Source: JBGRPZ01 sp041725955
Lineage (GTDB): Bacteria > Bacteroidota > Bacteroidia > Bacteroidales > JBGRPZ01
DNA length: 64,000 nucleotides
Assembly: GCA_041725955.1 (NCBI GenBank)
Contig: JBGRQE010000010.1
Span: forward strand, 1-64,000
Direction of reading: 5' to 3'
Positions 54,558 through 63,926 of the stretch are shown here, in pieces. Position 1 is the stretch's first letter. The number at the start of each line of letters is the position of its first letter. Made by a program: the position numbers and the translations under genes. The notes below the pieces were generated by a model. It was not told the DNA's origin and did not search any database. It saw only the letters and a list, made by a program, of their open reading frames with translations.

Positions 54558-56282
54558 ATGTTGAAAAGAAAAATTTATTTGGCAGCTATGGTTTTATCCA
54601 TAGCTTCCCTTTTATCTTGCGCTTCTCAAAAGAAAGTGAGTACTCTGGGGTATACTCCTATAGAGAAAGAAAAACTTGAAGGAACTGGCTTTTTTGTCGA
54701 TGCAGCAAAAGAAAGATTACAAGGAAATACTACTAAAGCTCTTGAACTTTATAAGAAAGCATTGGAAAAGAATCCTAATGATGCTGCCTCTATGTATGAG
54801 ATTTCACGAATATCTCAGGAAAATGGATTAGAGATAGATGCTTTAGATTATGCAAAGAAAGCTGTAAAAATTGATCCAAAAAATAAATGGTATCTTTCTC
54901 TATTGGGTGAACTTTATCGAAAAACAGGAGAGAATGGTAAACTAATTGAAATATATAAAGAGCTGTTAGACCTCGATTCTCATAATCCGGATTCTTATAC
55001 AAGTCTCGCTGTTGCTTATGTGCTTAATAGTCAGTTTAAGGAGGCTATTGATGTTTATGGGAAACTGGAAAATGAAGTAGGCCTTAATGAGTTTATTACT
55101 ACCCGGAAAGCTAAGCTATATGAGTATTTAAATGAACCGAAAAAAGCTTTAAATGAATATGAAAAATTGGCTGAAGCCTATCCTTTCGAGATAAGAAATT
55201 TTCAACTTTTGGCTGAGTTTGCTATTAATCTCAAAGATTATGATGTTGCTCTTAAAGCATACGAAAAAGTGGAGAAGCTTAATCCGGAAGATCCATATAT
55301 TCATATTTCTCTTGCCGAATTTTATAAAAAGCAAAATAAAGCCAAGCAAGCTTATGAACAGCTGAAAAAAGGATTCTCCAATACAAAATTGGATGCCAAA
55401 ACAAAAATAGGAATACTGGTTGCCTTTTATTCTTTTAAAGAAATGACTGGACCCAATTTAGATCAAGTGATTGTTCTTTGTAAGAGTATTGTCGATGCTT
55501 CTCCTGAAGATGCAGAAGCTTGGAGAATATATTCAGCGCTTTTAGCACAATCCAAAAAATTTCCTGAAGCATTTGAAGGTTTTACAAAAGCAAGGAAATT
55601 TGGTGACCAGTCTTATTCTACCTATGAAAATCTGCTGAACTTGTATCCAAATAAAGAGGATGATGCTTATAAAAGACTCGTTGATTCGGCTGTAATGCTT
55701 TTCCCTAATCAACCTATTCCTTATTACTTTAAAGGATTGGTAGAATTATGGGGTAAGAAGAAACATGAAGCTTTGAATTATCTGTTGAAGGGAGCAAAAC
55801 TAAGTGTGAAAAATCCAAAACTCTCTGAAGAGTTATATGCTGTGATTGGTAATGTTTACCATGAACTTAAGGATAATAAAAATGCATTTATTTATTATGA
55901 TAAAACCCTTAAGCTTAATCCAGATAATGCTTCAATATTAAATAATTATGCTTATTATCTCGCTCTGGAAGATAAAGATTTAGATAGAGCAAAAAAAATG
56001 GCAAAAAGAGCTATTGAGCTTGAACCTGAAAATGCGAATTCTATAGATACTTATGCTTGGGTATTGTTTATGCTTGATGATTATGAAGAAGCCCTAAAGT
56101 ATATGCAAAAAGTGATAGATAAGAAAATAAAACGTTCTTCTTATTTCGATCATTATGGCGATATCTTATATAAACTGGGAGAGAGAGACAAAGCAATCGA
56201 AAATTGGGAGAAAGCATTGAAACTTGATAAAGATTCTAAAAAAATAAAACAAAAAATAGAAGAAGGTCGGTATATCGAATAA
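54558..56282 (+). CDS. Tetratricopeptide-repeat lipoprotein
   Basis: About 574 residues from the ATG at 54558, which gives a lipoprotein signal MLKRKIYLAAMVLSIASLLSC; ATG 54543 and TTG 54525 in the same frame are less likely. At least ten TPR-like helix pairs (AALELYKKALEKNPNDAAS-type, with Pro at the expected place) fill the protein. TPRs bind proteins, so the protein may be a scaffold for envelope assembly. It lies between the nucleotidyltransferase and the DUF4292 gene in a block conserved in Bacteroidota. Confidence 0.85.
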   Translation: MLKRKIYLAAMVLSIASLLSCASQKKVSTLGYTPIEKEKLEGTGFFVDAAKERLQGNTTKALELYKKALEKNPNDAASMYEISRISQENGLEIDALDYAKKAVKIDPKNKWYLSLLGELYRKTGENGKLIEIYKELLDLDSHNPDSYTSLAVAYVLNSQFKEAIDVYGKLENEVGLNEFITTRKAKLYEYLNEPKKALNEYEKLAEAYPFEIRNFQLLAEFAINLKDYDVALKAYEKVEKLNPEDPYIHISLAEFYKKQNKAKQAYEQLKKGFSNTKLDAKTKIGILVAFYSFKEMTGPNLDQVIVLCKSIVDASPEDAEAWRIYSALLAQSKKFPEAFEGFTKARKFGDQSYSTYENLLNLYPNKEDDAYKRLVDSAVMLFPNQPIPYYFKGLVELWGKKKHEALNYLLKGAKLSVKNPKLSEELYAVIGNVYHELKDNKNAFIYYDKTLKLNPDNASILNNYAYYLALEDKDLDRAKKMAKRAIELEPENANSIDTYAWVLFMLDDYEEALKYMQKVIDKKIKRSSYFDHYGDILYKLGERDKAIENWEKALKLDKDSKKIKQKIEEGRYIE

Positions 56283-56349
56283 TGAGTGCTACTGATATGC
56301 TAGTTTTATTTAATTATATTGTTAAACTGTATTTAATTTTTTTGATCGG

Positions 56350-57210
56350 GTGAAGAAGATAATCTCTAGAAACTTAAGTTTTTATATTTTTTTGTTTTTC
56401 CTATTGACTATAGTTTCATGTAAAACGCGAAAAAGTGGAATTGGAGGGCCTGTAGTATATCGGAATTCCTCTGTTTTACTTGAAAAGATGGATTCAAGTG
56501 AATTAGACTATAAAACATTAAGTTTTAAGTTTAAAGGTAAATTGAAGAGGGAAAAGGATAAGAAAGATTTTTCGGGACAGGTAAGAATTCAAAAAGATAG
56601 TTTGATTTGGATTTCTTTTTCTAAGGCATTTGTTGAGGGGGGAAGAGTATTGATTACCCGTGATTCTGTTTTTTTTGTTAATCGCCTTGATAGAGAGTAT
56701 TTTAAGGGGAATTTCAACTTGCTTAGTAGAATATTGAAAACTCGTGTAGATTTTGATATGATGCAGGCTTTATTAACTGGTAATGACTTTACTTCTTTTG
56801 AGAAAGGAGATTTTAATGCTAGTGTTGAAGGAAGAAGATATCGCTTAACAAATGAAAATAGACGAAAAATTCGTAAGAGTTTACGTTCTAAGTCCAAGGA
56901 TTTATTTGCTCTTTTTCATCAAATTTGGTTAAATCCTGAAACTTATAAGATTGAAGAAGTTTTTTTGAAAGAAATGGGGAAAGATCATAAAAAATTAAAC
57001 GTGGTTTATGACGGGTTTAATAGGATTGATGAATCTGCTAGTGATAAGAATCAGTTGTTCCCAGGTGTTATTACAATAAAATACTTAAACGCAGATCGCA
57101 TAACATTGGATCTCTTAATTCAAAAAACTGAGGTGAATAAGGAATTGAAATTTCCATTTCGGATTTCAAGAAAATATGTACCTATGGAAGTTGCTGGTCT
57201 AGGAATATAA
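56350..57210 (+). CDS. DUF4292 lipoprotein
   Basis: A 286-residue protein starting at GTG 56350 with lipobox FLLTIVSC at about residue 24. The mature part fits the DUF4292 pattern: FKGKLKREKDKKDFSGQVRIQKDSLIWIS near residues 60-90 and LLTGNDFTSFEKG in the middle. It resembles LolA/LolB-type beta barrels and may take part in moving lipoproteins or lipids to the outer membrane. It is the last gene of the dut block; the peptidase usually found after it is absent here. Confidence 0.8.
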   Translation: MKKIISRNLSFYIFLFFLLTIVSCKTRKSGIGGPVVYRNSSVLLEKMDSSELDYKTLSFKFKGKLKREKDKKDFSGQVRIQKDSLIWISFSKAFVEGGRVLITRDSVFFVNRLDREYFKGNFNLLSRILKTRVDFDMMQALLTGNDFTSFEKGDFNASVEGRRYRLTNENRRKIRKSLRSKSKDLFALFHQIWLNPETYKIEEVFLKEMGKDHKKLNVVYDGFNRIDESASDKNQLFPGVITIKYLNADRITLDLLIQKTEVNKELKFPFRISRKYVPMEVAGLGI

Positions 57211-57309
57211 AACTGTTTTAGTGTATTACTTCTATGATGAAATCAGAATATTAGGAGTGACATTTATATATCATTAGAGCTTGAATTACATATCATTTAA
57301 AAAAAAATA

Positions 57310-57349
57310 AGAGACTGTCTATTGATTGGGTGGACAGTCTCTCTTTTTC
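57310..57349 (+). terminator. Terminator of the dut block
   Basis: Stem AGAGACTGTC / GACAGTCTCT with a 13-nt loop and then CTCTTTTTC, about 100 bp past the DUF4292 stop. It resembles the terminator at 10001-10032. Confidence 0.8.
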
Positions 57350-57670
57350 TTCAAAAAAACCAATCGTTTCAATCGGCCATGATTAGGTATCTACACAAAT
57401 TAGGGTATGTTGGGTTGAGTTTACCAACATAGGGGTAAATTAAAAATCGAGAAAACAAACGATATGTTTTACCAGTATCAAACCAAAAATGAAATTGTTA
57501 ATGTTTCAATATAATTGTTTGACTATATTAGTAAAACTATCGTGCCATAGTAGATTTGTGCTGATAAGCAGTTTGTTATGGATTTGTGTGTTTCTTGAAA
57601 ATAAAAGGAGTAGTACGTTTTTAATACACACTTGTTCATTTTCGAACATGCAGAAAGGAACTGTTAATAA
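57350..57670. other. Intergenic region between the dut block and the S46 peptidase gene
   Basis: About 320 bp between the terminator of the dut block and that of the peptidase gene. A plus-strand ORF at 57489-57689 has no start signal or family likeness and overlaps the peptidase terminator, so it is probably spurious. Nothing else is supported. Confidence 0.45.
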
Positions 57671-57704
57671 AAAAGAAGCTGTCCAATAAAGGGCAGCTTC
57701 TTTT
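57671..57704 (-). terminator. Terminator of the S46 peptidase gene
   Basis: Stem AAAAGAAGCTG / CAGCTTCTTTT with extra CC/GG pairs in the loop and A/T runs at both ends. It lies 30 bp past the stop on the minus strand. Confidence 0.8.
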
Positions 57705-57733
57705 CTATTATTCTAGATATTTTTTAGGAGCAA

Positions 57734-59974
57734 TTATTCTTCGATTTCAGCAGCTTCGATTTCAGCAGCTTCACCTTTAGGTTCTCCTTTTATAATTGTC
57801 ATTTCTTCGATAAGGTTTTTTGCACCAGCATATTTATCGATTATGAAAAGAACATAACGAGCGTCAACACAAATGGTACGTTGCAATTCTGGTTCAAATG
57901 CAATATCACCACTCATTGCTTCCCAGTTGCCATCGAATGCGATACCAATCAATTCACCACGACCATTAATTACACCAGAACCAGAGTTACCACCAGTAAT
58001 ATCGTTGGTAGTAAGGAAACAGGTAACTAGTTCACCATTTTCGTCAGCATATTGTCCGTAATCTTTATTGTTAATTAAATCAACAAGTTTTCCTGGAACA
58101 ACAAATTCTGGATTGTCTTTATCTTCTTTTTCAAGTATACCTTGAGTAGTTGTGATAAAGTCATAATGAACGGCATCTGCAGGGTAATAATCCTGAACAC
58201 TACCATAAGTTACACGCATAGTAGAGTTTGCATTAGGGTAGAATTTCTTTGCAGGTTCCATTTTTCTTAAACCAGCAATAAATAAGCGATTTCCTTTTTC
58301 TATCTTAGGACTTGCACTTCTGTAAGGGCCAACCACTGAAATTACTTTGTTGTAGAATGCTTGCATTAATTGGTATGCAGGATCTTTCTCAATTTTCTTC
58401 AATGATGGTTTTGCCAATAGTTTATCTACTTTTTCTGGAGTAGTAAAGTTAGATTTTTCAAATACATATTCTGTATAAGCATTCCAGTCATTTTTAAACT
58501 TTTTGGCCATTTCAACCAAATATTCAGGTTGTTTGCTGCTCTTAATGTTTTGTGTATAGACTTTAAGAAGAGCTGCCATTACATTTTTATCAGCAACAAG
58601 ACTATATTCCTTAAAGTGCTCATCTTTGTTTTTTGAAATGGCTTCTGCAGTTTTTGCAATCTTTTCTTTATCCTTCTTTTTCTTCTTAAGAAGTTGTGCT
58701 AAACCAGCAAATTCTTGTGCATAAGCAGTTAGTTCAGTTCCGTTTAGTCCACAAAGACTAGCAAAATATAATTCAGCTAGAGCTTTATCCTGAGTTTTAT
58801 ATCCTTCTTCAATAAGGTTTAATGCCTCACCATACATTTTTTGACGCTCAGGATCTGCAGCAACCCATTTACGAAATTTGTTTTCGATACCTAATTTTTT
58901 ATCATAAATTTTAAGTCTCTTAAGACCTTTAGATTGACCAATTAGATATTTCCAAGAGTTTGCAGTACTTGCATATTTTGATGCATATTGAATGCGAACA
59001 GCAGGATCTGCGTCCATAGCTTTTTTCCATGCAGCTAATTTAGCGCCGAAAGCGTCGATAACTACTGGATTCTTTTTGTTTATGTTAGATTCAACACCAT
59101 ATGAGGTTAAATAACGATCAGTAGATCCTGGATATCCCCAAATCATAGCATAATCATCCTTTTCAACTCCGTTAAGAGAAACAGGAAGATGCCATTTTGG
59201 TTGATAAGGTTTATTTTCTTTTGAGTAATTTGCAGGTTCGCCATTAGCATCAGCATATACACGGAAAATAGAGAAATCACCAGTATGACGTGGCCACATC
59301 CAGTTGTCGGTATCACCACCAAACTTACCAACAGATGAAGGAGGTGCACCTACCAGACGAACATCAGTATAAGTTTTGTAAACAAACATATAAAACTCGT
59401 TACCACCGAAGAAACCTTTAACTACAGGATTTAATTTACCATCTGTAGAAGCGCTTTTTTCTAAACGAGTTTTGATTTCGTTAATTTTCTCAGCTCTTTC
59501 TTCCTCAGTCATATCAGCATTTAAATGAGGAACGATACTATCTGTAACGTTTTCAATACGCTGAAGGAATGAAGCACTTAAGCCTTCGTTAGCAAGTTCT
59601 TCATTCATTTTATATGCCCAAAAACCATCTTTTAGGTAATCGTGCTCAACAGTACTATGATTTTGAATTGCATCATAACCGCAATGGTGGTTGGTAAACA
59701 TAAGACCTTTACCAGAAACAATTTCTCCAGAACAGAAAAAGCCACGAGGTTTTGCTCCATGACTAAGTCCAACGATAGCATCTTTTAGTGAAGAATTATT
59801 TATACTGTAGATTTCTTCTGGGGTAAGCTGAAGCCCCATTTTTTGCATATCAGTATAATTTAAGCGCTCAACAAAAAGAGGCAACCACATTCCCTCATCT
59901 GGAAGAGGATTTGCTTTGGTCATTCCTAAACCAGCAGCAAGGAATAAAATGAAAGATAGAAGTGTTTTTTTCAT
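57734..59974 (-). CDS. S46 family dipeptidyl-peptidase, DPP7-like
   Basis: A 746-residue protein with a signal peptide (to about residue 21). The chymotrypsin-type triad is visible: His97 in TNHHCGYDA, an Asp near 236 in PRHTGDFSIF and Ser about 663 in ITGGNSGSGVINGRGEL. The long insert of about 250 helical residues is typical of S46. The residue 18 places after the Ser is Gly, which in DPP7 fits hydrophobic P1 residues; DPP11 has Arg there for Asp/Glu. It removes dipeptides from the N-terminus in the periplasm. The end has a duplicated acidic EAAEIEE tail. Confidence 0.85.
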   Translation of the reverse strand: MKKTLLSFILFLAAGLGMTKANPLPDEGMWLPLFVERLNYTDMQKMGLQLTPEEIYSINNSSLKDAIVGLSHGAKPRGFFCSGEIVSGKGLMFTNHHCGYDAIQNHSTVEHDYLKDGFWAYKMNEELANEGLSASFLQRIENVTDSIVPHLNADMTEEERAEKINEIKTRLEKSASTDGKLNPVVKGFFGGNEFYMFVYKTYTDVRLVGAPPSSVGKFGGDTDNWMWPRHTGDFSIFRVYADANGEPANYSKENKPYQPKWHLPVSLNGVEKDDYAMIWGYPGSTDRYLTSYGVESNINKKNPVVIDAFGAKLAAWKKAMDADPAVRIQYASKYASTANSWKYLIGQSKGLKRLKIYDKKLGIENKFRKWVAADPERQKMYGEALNLIEEGYKTQDKALAELYFASLCGLNGTELTAYAQEFAGLAQLLKKKKKDKEKIAKTAEAISKNKDEHFKEYSLVADKNVMAALLKVYTQNIKSSKQPEYLVEMAKKFKNDWNAYTEYVFEKSNFTTPEKVDKLLAKPSLKKIEKDPAYQLMQAFYNKVISVVGPYRSASPKIEKGNRLFIAGLRKMEPAKKFYPNANSTMRVTYGSVQDYYPADAVHYDFITTTQGILEKEDKDNPEFVVPGKLVDLINNKDYGQYADENGELVTCFLTTNDITGGNSGSGVINGRGELIGIAFDGNWEAMSGDIAFEPELQRTICVDARYVLFIIDKYAGAKNLIEEMTIIKGEPKGEAAEIEAAEIEE

Positions 59975-60106
59975 CTCTATGTTAAATTAATTCAAGGTCA
60001 ACCTTATGGGCATTATGTAGTGTTTTGTACATGTAAATGACATCATTTGGTTGACTATTAAGTTTATTTTGAATGTTAAAGTTCTTTTTTATTTTTCCTT
60101 ATAGCT

Positions 60107-60151
60107 AAACTAACCGCTTTAAAATTATATGAACAAAAAAGCGGTTAGTTT
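60107..60151 (-). terminator. Terminator of the M49-like peptidase gene
   Basis: Perfect 14-bp stem AAACTAACCGCTTT / AAAGCGGTTAGTTT with a 17-nt loop, about 56 bp past the stop of the gene at 60208. Confidence 0.85.
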
Positions 60152-60207
60152 TCATTATTAGTATGTCAACCTTTTTATAATATCCAAAAAAACCTTATGC
60201 TAATACC

Positions 60208-61881
60208 TTATAGTCCTATTTGAGCAGGTCCTTGTTCAAATACAATATCTTTTGGAATTCCTGCCTTTGCAAGTCTAGCTAAATCAGCTTCCAATTGAGA
60301 GCTTACATTTCCTTCTTCTTTAACCCATTTTGCAGCAGCAGCATAATCACCATCACCTTGAATGCGGATGATGTCTTGAGTTAATTCTGTTGCAGCAGTT
60401 TTCATTTTCTCAAAGTTTACAGCATAAGTTCCATCATCGTTACGAGTAAAAGCACCTTTCTTTAAGAAATAGTTAAAGCGGATCATATTTGCTTTACCAT
60501 GAGCACTAGCAGCACCAAATCTTACCGAACGGAAAATACCTGCCATAAATGTTACATAGTTGTCCAATAGGTTTGCTTCAGGAAACTCTCCCATTTCATT
60601 AAGCTTGGTAACTAGGTATAGCCCTAGGATATCAGCTTTTCCTTCTTCGATAGCAGAGTATTGTTCTTTTAATGCAGTGCGGACAGGGCCTTTTCCTGTA
60701 ATGGTTTCTTTAATTCCCATTCCGTGTGCTACTTCATGAAACATTGTATTGGCAAAGAATGCATCGAAAGAAATGTTTTTTCTTTGATCTGGAGTAATTA
60801 ATACCTCAGAAATAGGAACTAAAATCTTGTCGAATTTAGCTTTCATAGAATTCTTAAGCTGTAAACGGCGAGTACCTTTTGCTTTGTGAACACGTTCGTC
60901 GTTAGGAAGGTTTATAGCAAGAGTTTTGCCTGCGGCATTACAATCTCCAGCATAATATACAGCATCATAAGCACCAAGATCGGTTTCAGAACCTACAGGG
61001 TCTTTTTTATATTTTTCTGCAACAGGAAGATCCTTTTGAAGCTGAGGAATAAATTTAGCGAAACGCTGTAGTTTATTACTCCATTCAACATCTTTTACTA
61101 AGATGAAAGCTTCACATGCTGCTCTGTAACCAAATAACTGATCTTCGTAGTTTTCAATAGGACCATATACAAGATCAATTAGGTTATCTTTCATATCTAA
61201 CCAAGCCAAATCAGATTCGTAGTAGTCGTTTGAAAGTAGAGCGTCTGCGCGTAGATTAAGATATTTTTTGAATCCGTCATTTTCTGCAAGAGTAGCAGCT
61301 TTTCGAAGTAATTCAGCAGCTTTTTGGAATTCTTCCTTATAAGCTTCAGAATAAGGGATGTTTTTTAAATTTCCATTATTATCACGGCGTACAATTGAAT
61401 ATAAGCTTGTTTTGTTTGGCTCATTCCAATTTTCAAACTCTTCCTTAGTCATATCCAAAGGATAGAAATTGGCTCCTGCAGGTTTACTACCGCAGTAACA
61501 AAGAAATGGAAGATTATCATTTAATCTATCCCAAGGACCATAATTGATCTTTGCAAATTCTTGTGCTGCCGGATCGTAAGAAAGTGATTTAACAAATGGT
61601 TGTTCATTACATAAAGATTGTTTCCAATATACGGCGTTCATAATGTCTGATGCCTGGAACAATACTTTTAACATTTCTTTTTGGTTGGCAGAAAGATGAT
61701 CAATGTTTGATGTTAATTGAACTTTTGCATACTGATCTAATTTTTTCTGCATTTCAGGACTTGATTGTGCTTGTGCTTGTTCTACTTTGTCCTGTTTAGG
61801 AGCTTCTGCCTTAGGCTCACAAGAATTCACTCCTGCAAGAATTCCTAGAGCTAGAACTGGAGTAATGAATTTTTTGTACAT
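60208..61881 (-). CDS. Zinc metallopeptidase lipoprotein, M49/DPP III-like
   Basis: A 557-residue protein with lipobox GVNSC near residue 21. The zinc site is HEVAHGMG at about 381-388 with a second Glu in EEGKADILG near 412. M49 dipeptidyl-peptidase III of eukaryotes has HELLGH, one residue longer; a bacterial branch has HExxH with EEGKAD, and this protein fits it. Expected role is release of dipeptides from short peptides in the periplasm. The gene lies next to the S46 enzyme on the same strand, so both may serve peptide uptake. Confidence 0.75.
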   Translation of the reverse strand: MYKKFITPVLALGILAGVNSCEPKAEAPKQDKVEQAQAQSSPEMQKKLDQYAKVQLTSNIDHLSANQKEMLKVLFQASDIMNAVYWKQSLCNEQPFVKSLSYDPAAQEFAKINYGPWDRLNDNLPFLCYCGSKPAGANFYPLDMTKEEFENWNEPNKTSLYSIVRRDNNGNLKNIPYSEAYKEEFQKAAELLRKAATLAENDGFKKYLNLRADALLSNDYYESDLAWLDMKDNLIDLVYGPIENYEDQLFGYRAACEAFILVKDVEWSNKLQRFAKFIPQLQKDLPVAEKYKKDPVGSETDLGAYDAVYYAGDCNAAGKTLAINLPNDERVHKAKGTRRLQLKNSMKAKFDKILVPISEVLITPDQRKNISFDAFFANTMFHEVAHGMGIKETITGKGPVRTALKEQYSAIEEGKADILGLYLVTKLNEMGEFPEANLLDNYVTFMAGIFRSVRFGAASAHGKANMIRFNYFLKKGAFTRNDDGTYAVNFEKMKTAATELTQDIIRIQGDGDYAAAAKWVKEEGNVSSQLEADLARLAKAGIPKDIVFEQGPAQIGL

Positions 61882-62276
61882 AGTTGATTAATAAAATGGT
61901 AAACTTTTAAAGGCACGAAAGTACAAGGAAATTGGCAGAAATCCTAAAGTTGGAAATTGGCTGATAAACAATCTGTTTTATACTTTTAAGGACTTGATTC
62001 ATGGGTTTTGTAGTTCATGAAATAGGTATCTATTACTAGGAAATTATCTCTTTTGAATCCCTTTTTTCTATAGGGGTATATGTGTTTAGATTATTCTTTT
62101 TTATACTTTAGTGCTCTTGTTTAAATAATCATCTTTCCAAAAGGGATTAAAAACTAATTTGATAGTAGCGACGAATAATCATTCTTTTTTCAGGTTTAGT
62201 GAAAGTATATTATTTGAGTTGATTTGCTAAACTCAAATGTTTTTAAGCAACTTCCCTTTTTTTAAAAGTTTATCAA
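61882..62276. other. Leader region of the RiPP locus
   Basis: About 395 bp between the divergent peptidase gene and the RiPP precursor. It holds the inverted repeat at 62212-62238 and AT-rich DNA with possible promoters on both strands; no other short ORF is supported. Confidence 0.5.
62212..62238 (+). promoter_or_regulatory. Inverted repeat before the RiPP precursor gene
   Basis: Perfect 9-bp arms ATTTGAGTT / AACTCAAAT with a 9-nt loop, ending 38 bp before the precursor ATG and followed by GTTTTT. It could be an operator for a pathway regulator or an attenuator hairpin in the mRNA leader. Sequence is direct; role is inference. Confidence 0.45.
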
Positions 62277-62459
62277 ATGAAAAAGCAAAACTCTATTACA
62301 AGGTCTCAAAACATTTCTGAAAGATTAAAGCAGTTAAAACGAAATTATAAAAAACCAGAGTTGGTGGAATTTAATTTGCAGAATGCCCTGCAAGATCAAT
62401 GTTCTGATATGGCTTCCTGCTGGAAAGAAGAAGAGAAAAAGACTATGATTTGGTTTTAG
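62277..62459 (+). CDS. RiPP precursor peptide (Cys-containing, radical SAM-modified)
   Basis: A 60-residue peptide. A Lys/Arg-rich leader contains YKKPELVEFNLQNAL at about residues 24-38, a pattern often seen in Bacteroidota precursors beside radical SAM-SPASM enzymes. The C-terminal core has Cys42 and Cys48 and then CWKEEEKKTMIWF. The Cys with Glu at +3 and +4 could be sites for Cys-to-carbon thioether links; Trp49 and Trp59 are other options. It ends 3 bp before the maturase ATG, so the two are translationally coupled. No similar peptide is known to me; the class is not settled. Confidence 0.75.
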   Translation: MKKQNSITRSQNISERLKQLKRNYKKPELVEFNLQNALQDQCSDMASCWKEEEKKTMIWF

Positions 62460-62462
62460 ACA

Positions 62463-63914
62463 ATGAAATCAAGGCAAGCATTTAATTTAGAATTCGATAT
62501 AGTAGGGCATTGTAATTTACAATGCTCTTACTGTTATTTGAATATGGGAGAGGAACAAGATTTGGATGAATCTAGTTTCTTGACTGAAGAGCGTTTTGAT
62601 ACTTTTTACAATACCTTTTTTAAAGATGTTGATCAGGAAGTAGATCTGAATGTTTCATTTTGGGGTGGAGAGCCTTTAATGAATTTCCCAATCATTGAAT
62701 ATATTGTTCATCGGTTAAAGGTCTCTTCAAAGGTAAATCGAACCGTATTTGTTATAATAACTAATGGAACATTAGTTACTCCCGATATTGCGAAGTTTTG
62801 TGCAAGGCATGGAGTGTTTTTGCAAGTAACTCTTGATGGAGACAGAAAAAGTCATGATATTCAGCGGAGAACTAAAAACGATAAGGGGACCTTTGATGCG
62901 ATTCTTAAGAATATTGAAATTTTAAAGGAATACAAAGCCCCTTATTCTTTAAAAACTACTTTAACAGCGTTGACTCCATTACCGTCTAAAATTATTGAAG
63001 AATATGAGGCCTTAGGATTGACTCCAATAATTCAAGAAAATATGCGAGGAACATTACATCCCGGTTATGGATTTAATTTGGTTACTCCTGTTTCTGATTT
63101 TGATAAAAGAATCTTGGAGTCCTTTAATCCAGAACTTCTTGCCGAGGATCTGTTTAATTGTTTTTTAGAGGATTCACATTCAGATAAGCTGTATTATCAC
63201 AGTAATATTTATAGTGTAATACAATTGTTTTTTTCTTCTTATCCACGGTCTTCTTGTGGAATAGGTGACAGATATCTCACTATTAAATACGATGGGAGTA
63301 TTTATCCCTGTCATCGCTTTGTTAGTAAAAAAGAATTTGTTATTGGAGATATAAAACATGGTGTTAAGTATCCTTTTGAAAAGAAAAAGAATGTTGAATG
63401 TGAAAAATGCGATTACTTTTTTTTCTGTGGAGGAACTTGTCAGCATAAAATGGCTCTATTTGGGAATGATTATATAGATCATAAAAATTGTAGCTTTAAT
63501 ATTCGATTACTGGAGTTGGTTTTTGATTATTTAATCAAAGAGTTCTTTGAAAATCAAGAGTTGTTTCTTGAAAGATATGAGAGCTTAATTCCTAGTGATA
63601 AAAAGTTTAATCTATGTCAGATTACCAAATCTACAGAATCAGATTTAGATCCTCTTTGTAAGTTAGAAATAAATAAATTGGCATCTGTATTGCAATTAGA
63701 ATCAGGTGGTATTATTTATTTAAAGCAGAAGAAGTGGAATAAACATATTTTGAATCAAACAGCTATATTGATTTGGGATATGATTCCAGTTTATAAAACC
63801 CCTCAGCGAATAGCTCAAGAAATATCTCAATCGTGCGATTTGCTTTATAGTGATGTTTTTAAGGATGTCTCTTGTCAATTAAATAGTTTTAAGGAATCTG
63901 GTTTTCTGAATTAA
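62463..63914 (+). CDS. Radical SAM-SPASM peptide maturase with C-terminal PqqD-like domain
   Basis: A 483-residue enzyme. The radical SAM cluster Cys17-x3-Cys21-x2-Cys24 (CNLQCSYC) and the GGEP motif (FWGGEPLMN) lie in the first 90 residues. A SPASM domain follows: Cys near 264 in SCGIGDRYL, Cys near 283 in SIYPC, then CEKC and FFCGGTC near 313-326, and a last Cys near 343. The final 85 residues look like PqqD/RRE (NQTAILIWDMIPVYKTPQRI, then a short C-terminal helix), which would grip the leader. It probably forms a thioether or C-C bond in the peptide encoded just upstream. Confidence 0.85.
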   Translation: MKSRQAFNLEFDIVGHCNLQCSYCYLNMGEEQDLDESSFLTEERFDTFYNTFFKDVDQEVDLNVSFWGGEPLMNFPIIEYIVHRLKVSSKVNRTVFVIITNGTLVTPDIAKFCARHGVFLQVTLDGDRKSHDIQRRTKNDKGTFDAILKNIEILKEYKAPYSLKTTLTALTPLPSKIIEEYEALGLTPIIQENMRGTLHPGYGFNLVTPVSDFDKRILESFNPELLAEDLFNCFLEDSHSDKLYYHSNIYSVIQLFFSSYPRSSCGIGDRYLTIKYDGSIYPCHRFVSKKEFVIGDIKHGVKYPFEKKKNVECEKCDYFFFCGGTCQHKMALFGNDYIDHKNCSFNIRLLELVFDYLIKEFFENQELFLERYESLIPSDKKFNLCQITKSTESDLDPLCKLEINKLASVLQLESGGIIYLKQKKWNKHILNQTAILIWDMIPVYKTPQRIAQEISQSCDLLYSDVFKDVSCQLNSFKESGFLN

Positions 63915-63926
63915 GTGTTTATAGAA

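Noticed and set aside
57489..57689. Plus-strand ORF of 66 codons between dut block and S46 peptidase
   Set aside because: It overlaps the peptidase terminator, lacks a start signal and has no recognisable feature.
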